A DNA stretch of 12,708 nt from Pseudomonadota bacterium (GTDB lineage: Bacteria; Pseudomonadota; Alphaproteobacteria; Ferrovibrionales; Ferrovibrionaceae), in assembly GCA_023433835.1 (NCBI GenBank), contig JAEYTW010000738.1:1-12708 (forward strand), read 5' to 3'. The position numbers and the translations under genes are program-made. The notes beneath the pieces are model-generated. The model was not told the origin of the DNA and did not search any database. It saw only the letters and a list, made by a program, of their open reading frames with translations. The number at the start of each line of letters is the position of its first letter. The first letter of the stretch is position 1. Positions 1-7,793 of the stretch are shown piece by piece.

Positions 1-579
1 CAGCAAGGGCCCGTCATCGTCGCCCTGCTCGATCGACAACGCATAGCGCCCGGCCGGCCGCCGCCAGCGGAAGCGATAACGGCCGGTCACGGCGATGAAC
101 GGCGAGACGTAGAAGGATTTGGCGCAATGCTGCTCGACCGGCTCGTCGCCGCCCGCGGGCTGCGCGAGGGGGATCAGATAGCCGTGGCGCTGGCCGAACG
201 TGTTGTTGACCTCGTAGAGCACCGCGAGGGTGCGGCCGGCCCGATCCTCGAAATAATAGACGCTGAGCGGATTGAAGACATAGCCGAGCACCCGGGGATA
301 GCAGAGCAGCCCGACGCGCACGCCGGCCGTGGCAATGCCGGCGCGTGCCAGCTGGGCCAGCGCCCAGCTTTTCAGGTCGCTCCGTCCGTCGCCATGATCG
401 CGGTCGAGCAGGCTCAGCAGGCCGAACCGGTTATGGGCGAACAGCCGGCAGTCGAGATCGGGCAGTTCGTCGAGATCGAGATAGATCGCATAGACGCGAT
501 AACCGAGATCATGGCGCCGCGGCCGGTGCCGATGATGGCTGACCGTGCCGACATAGAGGCAGGACCGCTGTCCTGTCAT
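1..579 (-). CDS. DUF1365 family protein (3' end beyond window)
   Basis: The visible 193 codons read without a stop from an ATG at 579 to the window edge; DUF1365 proteins are usually about 250-270 residues, so roughly 60-70 codons are missing. The family signature is clear: the N-terminus MTGQRSCLYVGTVSHHRHRP, LDLDELPDLD near residues 34-43, YVFNPLSVYY at 100-109 and EVNNTFG at 123-129. The biochemical role of DUF1365 is not settled. It is known to co-occur with COG2907 FAD oxidoreductases and cyclopropane-fatty-acid-synthase-like methyltransferases next to rpoE-chrR, suggesting membrane fatty-acid modification. Its ATG overlaps the TGA of the upstream FAD gene in an ATGA (576-579), so translation is probably coupled. 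I infer that a CFA-synthase-like gene follows to the left. Confidence 0.9.
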   Translation of the reverse strand, partial: MTGQRSCLYVGTVSHHRHRPRRHDLGYRVYAIYLDLDELPDLDCRLFAHNRFGLLSLLDRDHGDGRSDLKSWALAQLARAGIATAGVRVGLLCYPRVLGYVFNPLSVYYFEDRAGRTLAVLYEVNNTFGQRHGYLIPLAQPAGGDEPVEQHCAKSFYVSPFIAVTGRYRFRWRRPAGRYALSIEQGDDDGPLL

Positions 580-1943
580 GCCGCGGCCATCCTGGACGGC
601 CGCGGCTGCGGCAGCGAGCCGAGCCGGCCGGATTCGTCGGGCACGGTCCACGGCCGGCGCACCCCGCCCAGCGCCTCGGCGACCGCCAGCCCCGATTGCA
701 GGCCATCCTCGTGGAAGCCCCAGCCGGCCCAGGCGCCGCAATGCCAGACGCCGCCGGCACCCTGGATGTCGGCCAGCCGGGCCTGCGCCGCCTCGGTACC
801 GAGATCGAAGACCGGATGGGCATAGTCGATCGCGCGGAGCACGCGGCCGGCGGCGATCGGCCGGTCGGGGTTGAGCGTGACGAACAGGTCGTCGATGCCG
901 TCGAGCCGCTGCAGCCGGTTCATCCAGTAGGTGACGCAAAGCGGGCCCCCGGCCCGCTGCCCGCTGTGACCGACATAATTCCAGCTCGACCATGCCCGCC
1001 GCCGTTTCGGCATCAAGGCCATGTCGCGGTGCAGCACGGCGGTATTGGCCTGATAACGGAAGGCGCCGAGGATTGCGCGTTCCTGGGCGTCGGGCGCCGT
1101 GAGCAGGCGCAGCGAAACATCGGCGTGGGTGGCCAGCACCACATGGTCGAAGCGCTGTTCGGCCCCGGCATCGTCGACGACGATCACCCCGTCGCCGGTG
1201 CGCCGGACAGCGCGCACGCCGCAGCCTGCGCGAATGCTGCCGGCGATACCTCGCGCCAGCCGTTCGACATATCGCCGGCTGCCCCCCGTCACCGTTCGCC
1301 ACTGTGGCCGGTTCCGTAGCGTCAGCAAGCCATGGCTGGCACAGAAACGCACGAAGCTGCGCAGCGGAAATTCGCGTACGTCGGGTGCGTCGGTCGACCA
1401 GATCGCCGCAGCCATCGGCAACAGGTGATCATCCAGGAAACTATCCCCATACCGTCCGCGTGAGAGAAAGTCACCCAGGGTCAATCCCGCGCCTGCAGAA
1501 TGCAGCGCGGCCGGCGCCTCGCGATAGAAGCGCAGGATGTCGCGCAGCATGCGCCAGAAGCGCGGGCGCGCCAGATTCGCGGGCTGCGCGATCAGCCCGG
1601 CAAGATCGCCGCCGGCATATTCGAAGGCACCGTCGTCGATCGAGGCGGCGAACGACATGTCGCTTTCCTGCGTCGCGATCTCAAGATGATCGAACAGCGC
1701 GACAAGGTTCGGATAGTTCACCGGGTTGTAGACGATGAAGCCGGTATCGACCGCAATGCCACCCTCTGCCGTCGCGACGTCGACCGTGTTGGAATGTCCA
1801 CCTAGCCGGGATTCGCGTTCGAACAGCGTGACGCGATGCGCCTGCGACAGCAGCCATGCCGCCGACAGGCCGCTGATGCCGGCGCCGATCACGGCGATGC
1901 TCAACCCGTCCCGCGGACGTGCCGGCAAACTCGATTCGCTCAT
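576..1943 (-). CDS. FAD-dependent oxidoreductase (COG2907, amine oxidase-like)
   Basis: A complete 455-residue flavoprotein. The N-terminal Rossmann dinucleotide-binding motif is IAVIGAGISGLSAAWLL (16-32, GxGxxG at 20-25), followed by LFERESRLGGHSNT (40-53), the arrangement seen in amine-oxidase/phytoene-desaturase-like flavoproteins, then VDTGFIVYN (65-73). The C-terminal FAD-contacting segment is HCGAWAGWGFHEDGLQSG. The substrate is unknown. Family members next to rpoE-chrR and CFA-type methyltransferases are thought to oxidise or desaturate membrane fatty acyl chains; I recall a link to furan-fatty-acid synthesis in Rhodobacter but cannot confirm orthology here. The ATG at 1943 is chosen because a G-rich Shine-Dalgarno run (1948-1953) lies 4 nt upstream and a sigma-E-like promoter sits about 30 bp upstream. 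It is cotranscribed with DUF1365 through an ATGA overlap. Confidence 0.92.
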   Translation of the reverse strand: MSESSLPARPRDGLSIAVIGAGISGLSAAWLLSQAHRVTLFERESRLGGHSNTVDVATAEGGIAVDTGFIVYNPVNYPNLVALFDHLEIATQESDMSFAASIDDGAFEYAGGDLAGLIAQPANLARPRFWRMLRDILRFYREAPAALHSAGAGLTLGDFLSRGRYGDSFLDDHLLPMAAAIWSTDAPDVREFPLRSFVRFCASHGLLTLRNRPQWRTVTGGSRRYVERLARGIAGSIRAGCGVRAVRRTGDGVIVVDDAGAEQRFDHVVLATHADVSLRLLTAPDAQERAILGAFRYQANTAVLHRDMALMPKRRRAWSSWNYVGHSGQRAGGPLCVTYWMNRLQRLDGIDDLFVTLNPDRPIAAGRVLRAIDYAHPVFDLGTEAAQARLADIQGAGGVWHCGAWAGWGFHEDGLQSGLAVAEALGGVRRPWTVPDESGRLGSLPQPRPSRMAAA

Positions 1944-1973
1944 GTCGCCCCCCTGCGTGCGCTCCTGATAATG

Positions 1974-2003
1974 TCCATACGCTGCCGACGGGATGCCGGA
2001 TCA
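1974..2003 (-). promoter_or_regulatory. Predicted RpoE/ChrR-type (ECF11) promoter for FAD/DUF1365 operon
   Basis: On the minus strand TGATCC (2003-1998) is followed by 18 nt and TATGGA (1979-1974). TGATC-type -35 elements with a TA-rich -10 at about this spacing are the known target class of Rhodobacter sigma-E. The predicted transcription start near 1967 gives a leader of about 24 nt before the ATG at 1943. It pairs with an identically spaced element facing the other way at 2069-2098. Confidence 0.6.
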
Positions 2004-2068
2004 CGGTAACGGGGGATGACTGGCCGATGATCTGCAGCCGATTTAGCGTCGAAGCACTGACATCGGCG

Positions 2069-2098
2069 TGATCCGGCGCGCGAAGCGCGGCGTAGATG
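2069..2098 (+). promoter_or_regulatory. rpoE promoter: Predicted autoregulatory ECF11 promoter for rpoE-chrR
   Basis: TGATCC (2069-2074), an 18-nt spacer, then TAGATG (2093-2098). The -35 hexamer and spacing are identical to the leftward element at 2003-1974, which argues that both are read by the sigma factor encoded immediately downstream. The predicted start of transcription is near 2104-2107, so the in-frame ATG at 2103 would be at or upstream of the mRNA 5' end and is unlikely to be the rpoE start codon from this promoter. Confidence 0.6.
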
Positions 2099-2210
2099 GG
2101 GTATGGTAAGCGATGCTTTGCATAGGCCCTTCCCCGGTATTGCCGGCCGACAGCGACCCGTTGGCGTCAAGCGGATCATTTTCCGGCGTGTCGGTGACTC
2201 GCTCCCTTCT

Positions 2211-2807
2211 ATGACGCTGCCTCCAGGCACATCGCGAAGCGGCGACGGCGCGGATGGTCTTGCCACCAGGATGATCGTGCATGTCCAGGCTATCGCCGCG
2301 CGCCAGGACCGCAGCGCCTTCGCCGCGCTGTTCAGCTATTACGCGCCGCGGGTGAAAGCCTATCTGATCCGGCTGGGCTGTCCCGACGGCCAGGCGGAGG
2401 AACTGGCGCAGGAAACCATGCTCGCGGTGTGGCGCAAGGCCGATCGCTTCGATCCGGCCAAGGCCGCGCCCGGCACGTGGATCTTCACCATCGCCCGCAA
2501 CCTGCGCATCGACCAGGTGCGGCGCGAACGGCGCCCGGAGTTGGACCCCGACGATCCCGCGCTGGTGCCGGCCGCGCCGCCGGAAGCCGATCTTGTCCTC
2601 CAGGCCAAGGAGCACCATGTCCTGGTGCAGAACGCCCTGCAGGCACTGCCACCCGACCAGGCCCGCGTCATCGCCCTGTCCTTCTTCGAGGACAAGCCGC
2701 ATGGCGAGATCGCCGGCGAGTTGGGCTTGCCGCTCGGCACCGTGAAATCCCGCATTCGGCTGGCCTTCGCGCGGCTGCGCGCGGCGCTCGAGCAGACGTC
2801 ATCATGA
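2211..2807 (+). CDS. rpoE: ECF RNA polymerase sigma factor, RpoE/ECF11 type
   Basis: A sigma-70 family extracytoplasmic-function factor. Sigma region 2 is recognised from RSAFAALFSYYAPRVKAYLI through AEELAQETMLAVW and WIFTIARNLRIDQVRRERR; region 4 is LPPDQARVIALSFFEDKPHG followed by the helix-turn-helix ELGLPLGTVKSRIRLAFARL. Pairing with a zinc ChrR anti-sigma places it in the ECF11 group, which in R. sphaeroides controls the singlet-oxygen response. Start choice is uncertain: the frame is open from an ATG at 2103, but the predicted promoter ends at 2098, so I prefer 2211 (198 aa); 2271 (178 aa) is also possible. None of the starts has a strong Shine-Dalgarno sequence. The stop overlaps the chrR start as ATGA, giving coupled translation and roughly matched sigma and anti-sigma levels. 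Confidence 0.93.
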   Translation: MTLPPGTSRSGDGADGLATRMIVHVQAIAARQDRSAFAALFSYYAPRVKAYLIRLGCPDGQAEELAQETMLAVWRKADRFDPAKAAPGTWIFTIARNLRIDQVRRERRPELDPDDPALVPAAPPEADLVLQAKEHHVLVQNALQALPPDQARVIALSFFEDKPHGEIAGELGLPLGTVKSRIRLAFARLRAALEQTSS

Positions 2808-3457
2808 CCGCGATCATCCATCACCCGTCGAACAGCCTGTTGCTCGACTATGCCGCCGGTACGCTCGACGAAGCCTCGTCGCTTCTGGTGGCGACGCATC
2901 TGACCTTGTGCCCGGAATGCCGCGGCCAGGTGGCGGCCGCCGAGGCGATCGGCGGCAGCCTGCTCGACGACCTGCCCGCCGCCCCGCTGCATCCAGGCGC
3001 GCTCGATGCCGTCATGGCCCGGCTGAATAACGGGCCGGAGCAGCCCCCCTCCCGCCACGGCCGGGCTTCGTCGTGGCTGCCCCGCCCGTTGATCGAGCGG
3101 CTGGGATCGGACGACCCCGCGCGCTGGAAGTGGCGCTGGCTCGGCCCCGGGATCGCCGATCTCGAACTGCTCGGCGGGGGCGACCGGCCCTCGGCGCGCA
3201 TGGTCAGACTGACCCCCGGCACCAGCCTGCCGCCGCATGATCATGCCGGGCGCGAACTGACCCTGGTGCTGCGCGGCGCCTTCGGCGACCGCTTCGGCCG
3301 CTTCGGGCCCGGCGATGTCGAGGAAACCTACCCCGACATGCATCACGAACCGGTCGCGACGACGGGCGAGGTCTGCATCGGCCTGATCGTTACCGACGCC
3401 CGGCTGCGCTTCGACGGAATCATTGCCCGGGCGATGCAGGCTTTTACAGGCGTGTGA
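2804..3457 (+). CDS. chrR: ChrR-type zinc anti-sigma factor with cupin domain
   Basis: 217 residues, close to the 213 of R. sphaeroides ChrR. The N-terminal zinc anti-sigma domain carries HHPS (His6-His7) and THLTLCPEC (His32, Cys36, Cys39), the H-x3-C-x2-C zinc site that holds the sigma factor. The C-terminal cupin carries PPHDHAGRELTLVL (His145, His147, Glu151) and MHHEPV (His181), matching the second zinc site known to be needed for release of the sigma factor on singlet oxygen. All expected ligands of both sites are therefore present, so this looks like a working sensor. It is cytoplasmic, with no membrane segment. It overlaps rpoE by 4 bp. Function is assigned by family similarity; the inducing signal here is inferred. 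Confidence 0.93.
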   Translation: MTAIIHHPSNSLLLDYAAGTLDEASSLLVATHLTLCPECRGQVAAAEAIGGSLLDDLPAAPLHPGALDAVMARLNNGPEQPPSRHGRASSWLPRPLIERLGSDDPARWKWRWLGPGIADLELLGGGDRPSARMVRLTPGTSLPPHDHAGRELTLVLRGAFGDRFGRFGPGDVEETYPDMHHEPVATTGEVCIGLIVTDARLRFDGIIARAMQAFTGV

Positions 3458-3505
3458 TCGCGGTTACTTGCGCCCCGGCGGGCTTCCGGCCATATATGGG
3501 ATGCA

Positions 3506-3850
3506 ATGTTTCGGTGGTGGGCTATTCCCTTGATGGTGACGGCGGTGGCTTATAGCGCGGGCGCGCTGGCCGATCCGCCGTCGTTGCGTCTGCCGCCGAC
3601 GGCCGATCTGGCCGCCCCGCCCGATCCGGGCCCTACCGTTTCCTCGCCGCTCGGCCCGCGCCGGGTCGATCAGCCCGGCCTGCGCGCCAATCTCGGGCCG
3701 ACCGACATTGCCAGGGGCTCCAGGCTGTCGATCATCGGCGGCCGCGATTCGGCCTATCGCAACAATCCGCTCGACGACCTCGACGATGCGCGCCGGCCGC
3801 TGTCGCGCGACTTCTTCGCGGGGATGAAGCTCGACATTCCGCTGAACTGA
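3506..3850 (+). CDS. Small predicted secreted protein, function unknown
   Basis: 114 residues. The start [20 protein letters not shown] continues to a likely signal peptidase I site after ALA (residue 22 or so), so the mature protein of about 92 residues should be periplasmic or exported. The mature part is proline-rich at first ([20 protein letters not shown]), then has [19 protein letters not shown] and ends [12 protein letters not shown]. It has no cysteine after the signal, so it is not a lipoprotein, and no further membrane segment. I recognise no domain. It lies 48 bp after chrR and its stop is 4 bp before cobQ, so it is probably transcribed with cobQ. A GGGA stretch 4 nt before the ATG may serve as ribosome binding site. 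A real gene is supported by the signal peptide, spacing and codon use. Confidence 0.75.
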   Translation: MFRWWAIPLMVTAVAYSAGALADPPSLRLPPTADLAAPPDPGPTVSSPLGPRRVDQPGLRANLGPTDIARGSRLSIIGGRDSAYRNNPLDDLDDARRPLSRDFFAGMKLDIPLN

Positions 3851-3854
3851 GCCG

Positions 3855-5312
3855 ATGCCCGCCCGCGCGCTGATGCTGCAAGGCACGGGATCGGATGTCG
3901 GCAAGTCGCTGCTGGTGGCCGGCCTCTGCCGCGCGTATGCGCGCCGGGGGCTCATCGTCCGGCCGTTCAAGCCGCAGAACATGTCCAACAATGCCGCCGC
4001 TACCCCGGACGGCGGCGAGATCGGCCGGGCCCAGGCCCTGCAGGCCCGCGCCTGCGGGGTGGCCCCTCATCCCGACATGAACCCGGTGCTGCTGAAGCCG
4101 TCGTCCGACCGGCGATCGCAGGTGGTCGTCCATGGCCGGGTTGCGGCCGATCTCGCCGCCGCCGCCTACCAGGATTACAAGGCCGGCCTCGCCCGCGCCG
4201 TTGCCGAGAGTTTCGCCAGGCTGAAGGCCCAGGCCGATCTGGTGATCGTCGAGGGCGCGGGCAGCCCGGCCGAGATCAACCTGCGCGCGAACGATATCGC
4301 CAATATGGGCTTTGCCCTGCCCCATGGCGTGCCGGTCGTGCTGGTCGGCGATATCGACCGTGGCGGGGTGATCGCCTCGGTCGTCGGCACCCATGCGGTG
4401 CTGCCGCCGGCCGAACGGGACCTGATCCGGGGCTTCATCATCAACAAGTTCCGCGGCGACCCCAGGCTGTTCGACGACGGCATGGCCGAGATCGCCGGCC
4501 GCACCGGCTGGCCGGCGCTCGGACTGATTCCCTGGCTTGCCTCCGCCCGCACCCTGCCGGAGGAAGATGCGATGCGCATCGGCCGGCATGCGGCGGCCGG
4601 CGGGGGCGGCATCCTCGTTGCCGTGCCGATGCTGGCCCGGATCGCCAATTTCGACGATTTCGACCCGCTGTCGGCCGAACCCGGCGTCGAGGTCCGCTTC
4701 ATACCGCCCGGCGATCCCCTGCCGGCCGAGGCGGCGGTCATCGTGCTGCCGGGGTCGAAGGCCACGATCGCCGATCTGCGCTTCCTGCGGGCGCAGGGCT
4801 GGGATATCGACCTCGTGGCTCATTGGCGGCGCGGCGGTCACATTCTCGGCATCTGCGGCGGCTACCAGATGCTGGGCCGCACCATCGCCGACCCCGACGG
4901 GCTGGAGGGCCCGGCCGAGACGGTCGAGGGGCTGGGGCTGCTCGCCGTCGACACGGTGCTCGCCGGCACCAAGACCGTACGCCCGATCGCTGGCGAAACG
5001 CCCGGCGGCGTGGCGGTCGCCGGCTATGAAATCCATCTGGGCGAGACGTCGGGGCCCGATTGCGCCCGCCCGATGCTGCGCCTGGCCGGGCGGCCCGATG
5101 GCGCCGTCTCGGTCGACGGCCGGGTCGCGGGCTGCTATCTGCACGGGCTGTTCGGGGTCGACGGCTTCCGCCGCGCCTGGCTGGAAAACCTCCGACCCGG
5201 CTCAGGCTCGGATCTCGTCTTCGAAGCGCGGGTCGAGCGCGCGCTCGACGACCTGGCCGACCACCTGGCCCGCCATCTCGATCTCGACGCGCTGCTGGCG
5301 CTGGCGCGCTAA
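3855..5312 (+). CDS. cobQ: Cobyric acid synthase CobQ
   Basis: 485 residues, the usual length. CobQ is the cytoplasmic glutamine-dependent amidotransferase that amidates the b, d, e and g side chains of adenosylcobyrinic a,c-diamide, using ATP, to give adenosylcobyric acid in vitamin B12 synthesis. The N-terminal synthetase domain begins [20 protein letters not shown] (P-loop 10-18), followed by [15 protein letters not shown] and NPVLLKP. The C-terminal type I glutaminase domain has [13 protein letters not shown] with nucleophile Cys334 and CYLHGLFG with His430. It starts 4 bp after the small secreted protein; no cobalamin riboswitch is recognisable upstream. No other cobalamin gene lies in the window, so it is split from the main pathway cluster or the cluster is elsewhere. 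Transcription through it may come from the chrR side. Confidence 0.97.
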   Translation: MPARALMLQGTGSDVGKSLLVAGLCRAYARRGLIVRPFKPQNMSNNAAATPDGGEIGRAQALQARACGVAPHPDMNPVLLKPSSDRRSQVVVHGRVAADLAAAAYQDYKAGLARAVAESFARLKAQADLVIVEGAGSPAEINLRANDIANMGFALPHGVPVVLVGDIDRGGVIASVVGTHAVLPPAERDLIRGFIINKFRGDPRLFDDGMAEIAGRTGWPALGLIPWLASARTLPEEDAMRIGRHAAAGGGGILVAVPMLARIANFDDFDPLSAEPGVEVRFIPPGDPLPAEAAVIVLPGSKATIADLRFLRAQGWDIDLVAHWRRGGHILGICGGYQMLGRTIADPDGLEGPAETVEGLGLLAVDTVLAGTKTVRPIAGETPGGVAVAGYEIHLGETSGPDCARPMLRLAGRPDGAVSVDGRVAGCYLHGLFGVDGFRRAWLENLRPGSGSDLVFEARVERALDDLADHLARHLDLDALLALAR

Positions 5313-5344
5313 AATCTCGAAACCTCGGCAGGGAACCCAAGCCA

Positions 5345-6337
5345 ATGCAGGATATCAAGGCGCTCTATCGCCGGCTCGGCCGCAGCGATCTCCAGGTCTC
5401 GCCGATCGGGCTCGGCTGCATGTCGCTTTCCGGCGTGTACGGGGAAGCCGACGACAGCCAGTCGGACCAGCTGATCCATCACGCCCTCGACATCGGCGTG
5501 AACCATCTGGACACCGCCGACATGTACGGCTGGGGCCACAGCGAGACCATCGTGGGCAAGGCCATCAAGGCGCGGCGGCCCGAGGTGGTGCTGGCCACCA
5601 AGTTCGGCCAGTATCGGCGCGAAGACGGCAGCAACGGCGTCAACGGCCGGCCCGACTATGTCCGCCAGGCCTGCGAAGCCAGCCTGCAGCGCCTGGGGGT
5701 CGACGTCATCGACCTCTATTACCAGCATCGCGTCGACCCCACCGTCGCCATCGAGGAGACGGTCGGCGCAATGGCAGAGTTGGTCAGGCAGGGCAAGGTG
5801 CGTTATCTCGGCCTCTCGGAGGCCAACAGCGAGACGATCCGCCGCGCCCATGCCGTCCACCCGATCACCGCGGTCCAGACCGAATTCTCGATCCTCTATC
5901 GCAGCGAAGCCGAAGCGACGCGCCAGACCACAACCGAGCTCGGCATCGGCTTCGTGGCCTATTCGCCGCTGGGTCGCGGGCTGCTCACCGGCGCCATCAA
6001 GTCGCTGGCCGAGGTGAGCGGCCGCCGGGCGGTCCATCCCCGCTTCCAGAGCGGCAATTTCGAGAACAACCGCAGGCTCGCCGCCCCGATCGAGGAACTG
6101 GCCGCCGCCAAGGGCGTCACGCCGGCGCAGATCACGCTGGCCTGGCTGCTGGCCCAGGGCGACGACATCGTCACCATCCCGGGCACGCGCAACCCCGGCC
6201 GGCTCGATGAAAACGTCGGCGCCCTCGACGTCACCCTGACCGCGACCGAACTCGCAGGCCTCAGTGCCGCGATTCCGGCAGGCGCGGCCTCGGGCGACCG
6301 CTACCCGGCGGCGGCAATGGCGGCAGTCAACCTCTAA
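5345..6337 (+). CDS. Aldo/keto reductase
   Basis: 330 residues, a TIM-barrel NADPH-dependent oxidoreductase acting on carbonyl or aldehyde groups. The catalytic tetrad is visible: Asp56 and Tyr61 in [13 protein letters not shown], Lys86 in LATKFGQY and His128 in YYQHRVDP. The C-terminal cofactor segment [19 protein letters not shown] is typical of the family. It resembles the bacterial AKRs often annotated as pyridoxal reductase-like or YakC/AKR13-like; the physiological substrate cannot be assigned. The ATG at 5345 follows an AGGGAA ribosome binding site about 8-10 nt upstream and lies 32 bp after cobQ, so the two are probably cotranscribed. Its TAA overlaps the stop of the convergent regulator gene by 4 bp. 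Confidence 0.92.
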   Translation: MQDIKALYRRLGRSDLQVSPIGLGCMSLSGVYGEADDSQSDQLIHHALDIGVNHLDTADMYGWGHSETIVGKAIKARRPEVVLATKFGQYRREDGSNGVNGRPDYVRQACEASLQRLGVDVIDLYYQHRVDPTVAIEETVGAMAELVRQGKVRYLGLSEANSETIRRAHAVHPITAVQTEFSILYRSEAEATRQTTTELGIGFVAYSPLGRGLLTGAIKSLAEVSGRRAVHPRFQSGNFENNRRLAAPIEELAAAKGVTPAQITLAWLLAQGDDIVTIPGTRNPGRLDENVGALDVTLTATELAGLSAAIPAGAASGDRYPAAAMAAVNL

Positions 6338-7290
6338 CCCGCCCGCAATTCGCGCACGCCGCGGCCGAGGCGGCGGCGCAAGAGGCTGCGCAGGGTCGCG
6401 CCATCGGCATAGCCGACCTCGCCGGCGACGGCTTCGAGGTTCTGGCCGATCGAGATCAAGTGCTGGGCCCGCTCGACCCGCATGTCCTGGAAGAAGGCCA
6501 GCGGCGACTTGCCCAGCACCGCCTCGGTCCGCCGCTGCAGCGTGCGCGGCGTCACGGCCAGCGCGTCCGCCGCATCGCGCAGCGAAAAGCCGGAGGCGAG
6601 CTTCTCGCGGGCCCAGCGCTCGAACCGCTCGATCAGCGGATCGGCATGGGCCAGGTAATCCGGGATCATGTACTGGGCCTGCGACGGGCGCTTGTCGACC
6701 AGCATGAAGCGCGCGACCAGCGCCGCCATCTCGGGGCTGGCCTGCCGCATCAGCCACAGCGCCAGGTCGAGATGGCCCATCGCCGCGCCGGCCGTGACCA
6801 CGCGCGTGCCGGCGACGATCATCCGCCCGTCATCCAACCGCACCTGGGGGTAGCGCTGCCGGAACAGCGGTGCCAGCGACCAGGTGGTGGTGGCCTCCTG
6901 CCCGTCGAGCACGCCTGACTCGGCCAGCAGGAAGGTGCCGATACAGGCGCCGGCGATGCTGATGCCACCGTCATGCCAGGTCCGCAGATGCCCCAGCGCG
7001 TCGCGCACGTCCGGCCGGCTCAAGGCAGGGACCAGCCGGTCCGGCAGCTTGGCGTTCAGCGCCGGCACGATCACCCAATCGGGCTTGCGCACCGTATCGA
7101 CCGGTTGAACCGTCATGGTCAGGCCCATGGCGGTGCAGATCTCGCGCCGCACGCCGACCACGGCGACGTCGAACGGCGGATGCGGGCTGCCCTGCACCGC
7201 CGCCAGTTCGTTGGCGGTCGAGAACATGTCGAGCAGCACGGTCAGGCCGGTATCGAAAACGCCGTCGAGGGCGAGGATGACAAGGCGCAT
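6334..7290 (-). CDS. GlxA-family transcriptional regulator (DJ-1/PfpI plus AraC HTH)
   Basis: 318 residues with two domains. The N-terminal DJ-1/PfpI-like domain (about 1-190) begins [20 protein letters not shown] and carries the nucleophile-elbow motif [20 protein letters not shown] with Cys116. The C-terminal AraC/XylS helix-turn-helix domain (about 215-318) includes [20 protein letters not shown] and [20 protein letters not shown]. Family members (GbdR, CdhR, ArgR of Pseudomonas) usually activate catabolic or transport genes in response to nitrogenous small molecules; the effector here is unknown. It diverges from the MAPEG/PLP-enzyme pair, with a perfect inverted repeat directly before its ATG, so it probably regulates itself and that pair. 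Its TAG overlaps the TAA of the aldo/keto reductase within CTAA. Confidence 0.93.
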   Translation of the reverse strand: MRLVILALDGVFDTGLTVLLDMFSTANELAAVQGSPHPPFDVAVVGVRREICTAMGLTMTVQPVDTVRKPDWVIVPALNAKLPDRLVPALSRPDVRDALGHLRTWHDGGISIAGACIGTFLLAESGVLDGQEATTTWSLAPLFRQRYPQVRLDDGRMIVAGTRVVTAGAAMGHLDLALWLMRQASPEMAALVARFMLVDKRPSQAQYMIPDYLAHADPLIERFERWAREKLASGFSLRDAADALAVTPRTLQRRTEAVLGKSPLAFFQDMRVERAQHLISIGQNLEAVAGEVGYADGATLRSLLRRRLGRGVRELRAG

Positions 7291-7323
7291 GTCGCAAATG
7301 ACCCCAATATTGTCATTTGCGAC
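7291..7323. promoter_or_regulatory. Perfect 12-bp inverted repeat, candidate operator
   Basis: GTCGCAAATGAC (7291-7302), a 9-bp A/T-rich spacer, then its exact complement GTCATTTGCGAC (7312-7323). The arms start 21 bp apart, about two helical turns, suiting a dimeric regulator bound to one face of DNA. Each arm has the form GTC-N6-GAC. The left arm touches the ATG of the GlxA-type regulator, so binding would repress that gene; the same site lies 63 bp before the MAPEG start. As RNA, the hairpin would enclose the GGGG ribosome-binding-like sequence in its loop region, so a translational role is the alternative. No T-tract follows, which argues against a terminator. Confidence 0.7.
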
Positions 7324-7386
7324 GATAGCGCCGATGCCAACCAGGATCTAGCGTGCGGCCATCACAAGAAACGCGAGGCCGCTGCC

Positions 7387-7785
7387 ATGACGCCCACCCC
7401 GGAGCTCACCTTCCTCACCCTCGCCGCGACGTCAACGGCGGTGATGTGGGTGCCCTACATGCTTGCCCGCATCCGGACGCGCGGCCTGGCGGCGACGCTG
7501 GCCAATCCCGATCCGGCGCAGAAGGCCGACCCGGCCTGGGCCGAGCGGGCGCGGCGCGCCCATGCCAACGCGATCGAGAACCTGGCCGTCTTCGCCCCGC
7601 TCGTCCTCGTCGCCGCCGTGGCGGGCGTCAGCACGCCGGCGACGGTCTTCGCCGCCAAGCTCTATCTCGCCGCCCGGCTGATCCACTACGTGGTCTACGC
7701 CGCCGGCATCCCGGTCGCCCGCACGCTGGCCTTCGCCGCCGGCTGGGTCGCGACCCTGACCTTCGCCGCCGCCCTTATCCCGTGA
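7387..7785 (+). CDS. MAPEG family integral membrane protein
   Basis: 132 residues with about four predicted transmembrane helices (roughly 5-27, 62-82, 84-106 and 110-131). The MAPEG hallmark RARRAHANAIENLAVFAPLV (54-73) lies at the start of the second helix. MAPEG proteins include glutathione transferases and eicosanoid enzymes in eukaryotes; the bacterial members are mostly uncharacterised. Enzymatic activity is therefore only possible, not shown. The ATG at 7387 is chosen because translation from it begins directly at the first helix and because longer in-frame versions run through the divergent regulator. It is followed after 8 bp by the PLP-dependent enzyme, so the two form an operon likely controlled by the regulator at 6334-7290. 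Confidence 0.9.
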   Translation: MTPTPELTFLTLAATSTAVMWVPYMLARIRTRGLAATLANPDPAQKADPAWAERARRAHANAIENLAVFAPLVLVAAVAGVSTPATVFAAKLYLAARLIHYVVYAAGIPVARTLAFAAGWVATLTFAAALIP

Positions 7786-7793
7786 GATTCCGG

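Larger units (their letters stand above)
1944..2210. other. Divergent intergenic region of the stress locus
   Basis: This 267-bp gap holds the two outward-facing TGATCC-N18-TA elements, whose -35 hexamers are separated by 65 bp, and a predicted rpoE leader of about 105 nt. I see no terminator or long palindrome. Further TGATC copies occur (for example TGATCT near 2028), but none has a TA-type -10 at 18 nt. Confidence 0.6.

Noticed and set aside
2112..2126. ATGC-ttt-GCAT mini-palindrome in the rpoE leader
   Set aside because: Arms of 4 bp are too short to stand out from chance.
2103..2210. N-terminal extension of the sigma factor from ATG 2103
   Set aside because: The predicted promoter ends at 2098, so the ATG would be at the very 5' end of the mRNA, and the extra residues show no conserved sigma-factor sequence. 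Not fully excluded.
3464..3500. Possible terminator or hairpin between chrR and the small exported gene
   Set aside because: Only a 4-bp GCCC/GGGC stem can be formed and no T-tract follows.
3732..5144. 470-codon leftward frame opposite cobQ
   Set aside because: It mirrors cobQ, whose catalytic motifs are intact; the translation is Gly/Arg/Gln/Asp-rich with no recognisable domain.
5309..6757. 482-codon leftward frame opposite the aldo/keto reductase
   Set aside because: It is a shadow of two verified genes; the catalytic tetrad is on the plus strand and the C-terminal regulator domain uses another frame.
6973..7386. Long in-frame extension upstream of the MAPEG start
   Set aside because: It would run through the coding region and promoter of the divergent regulator, and translation there has no membrane-protein character.
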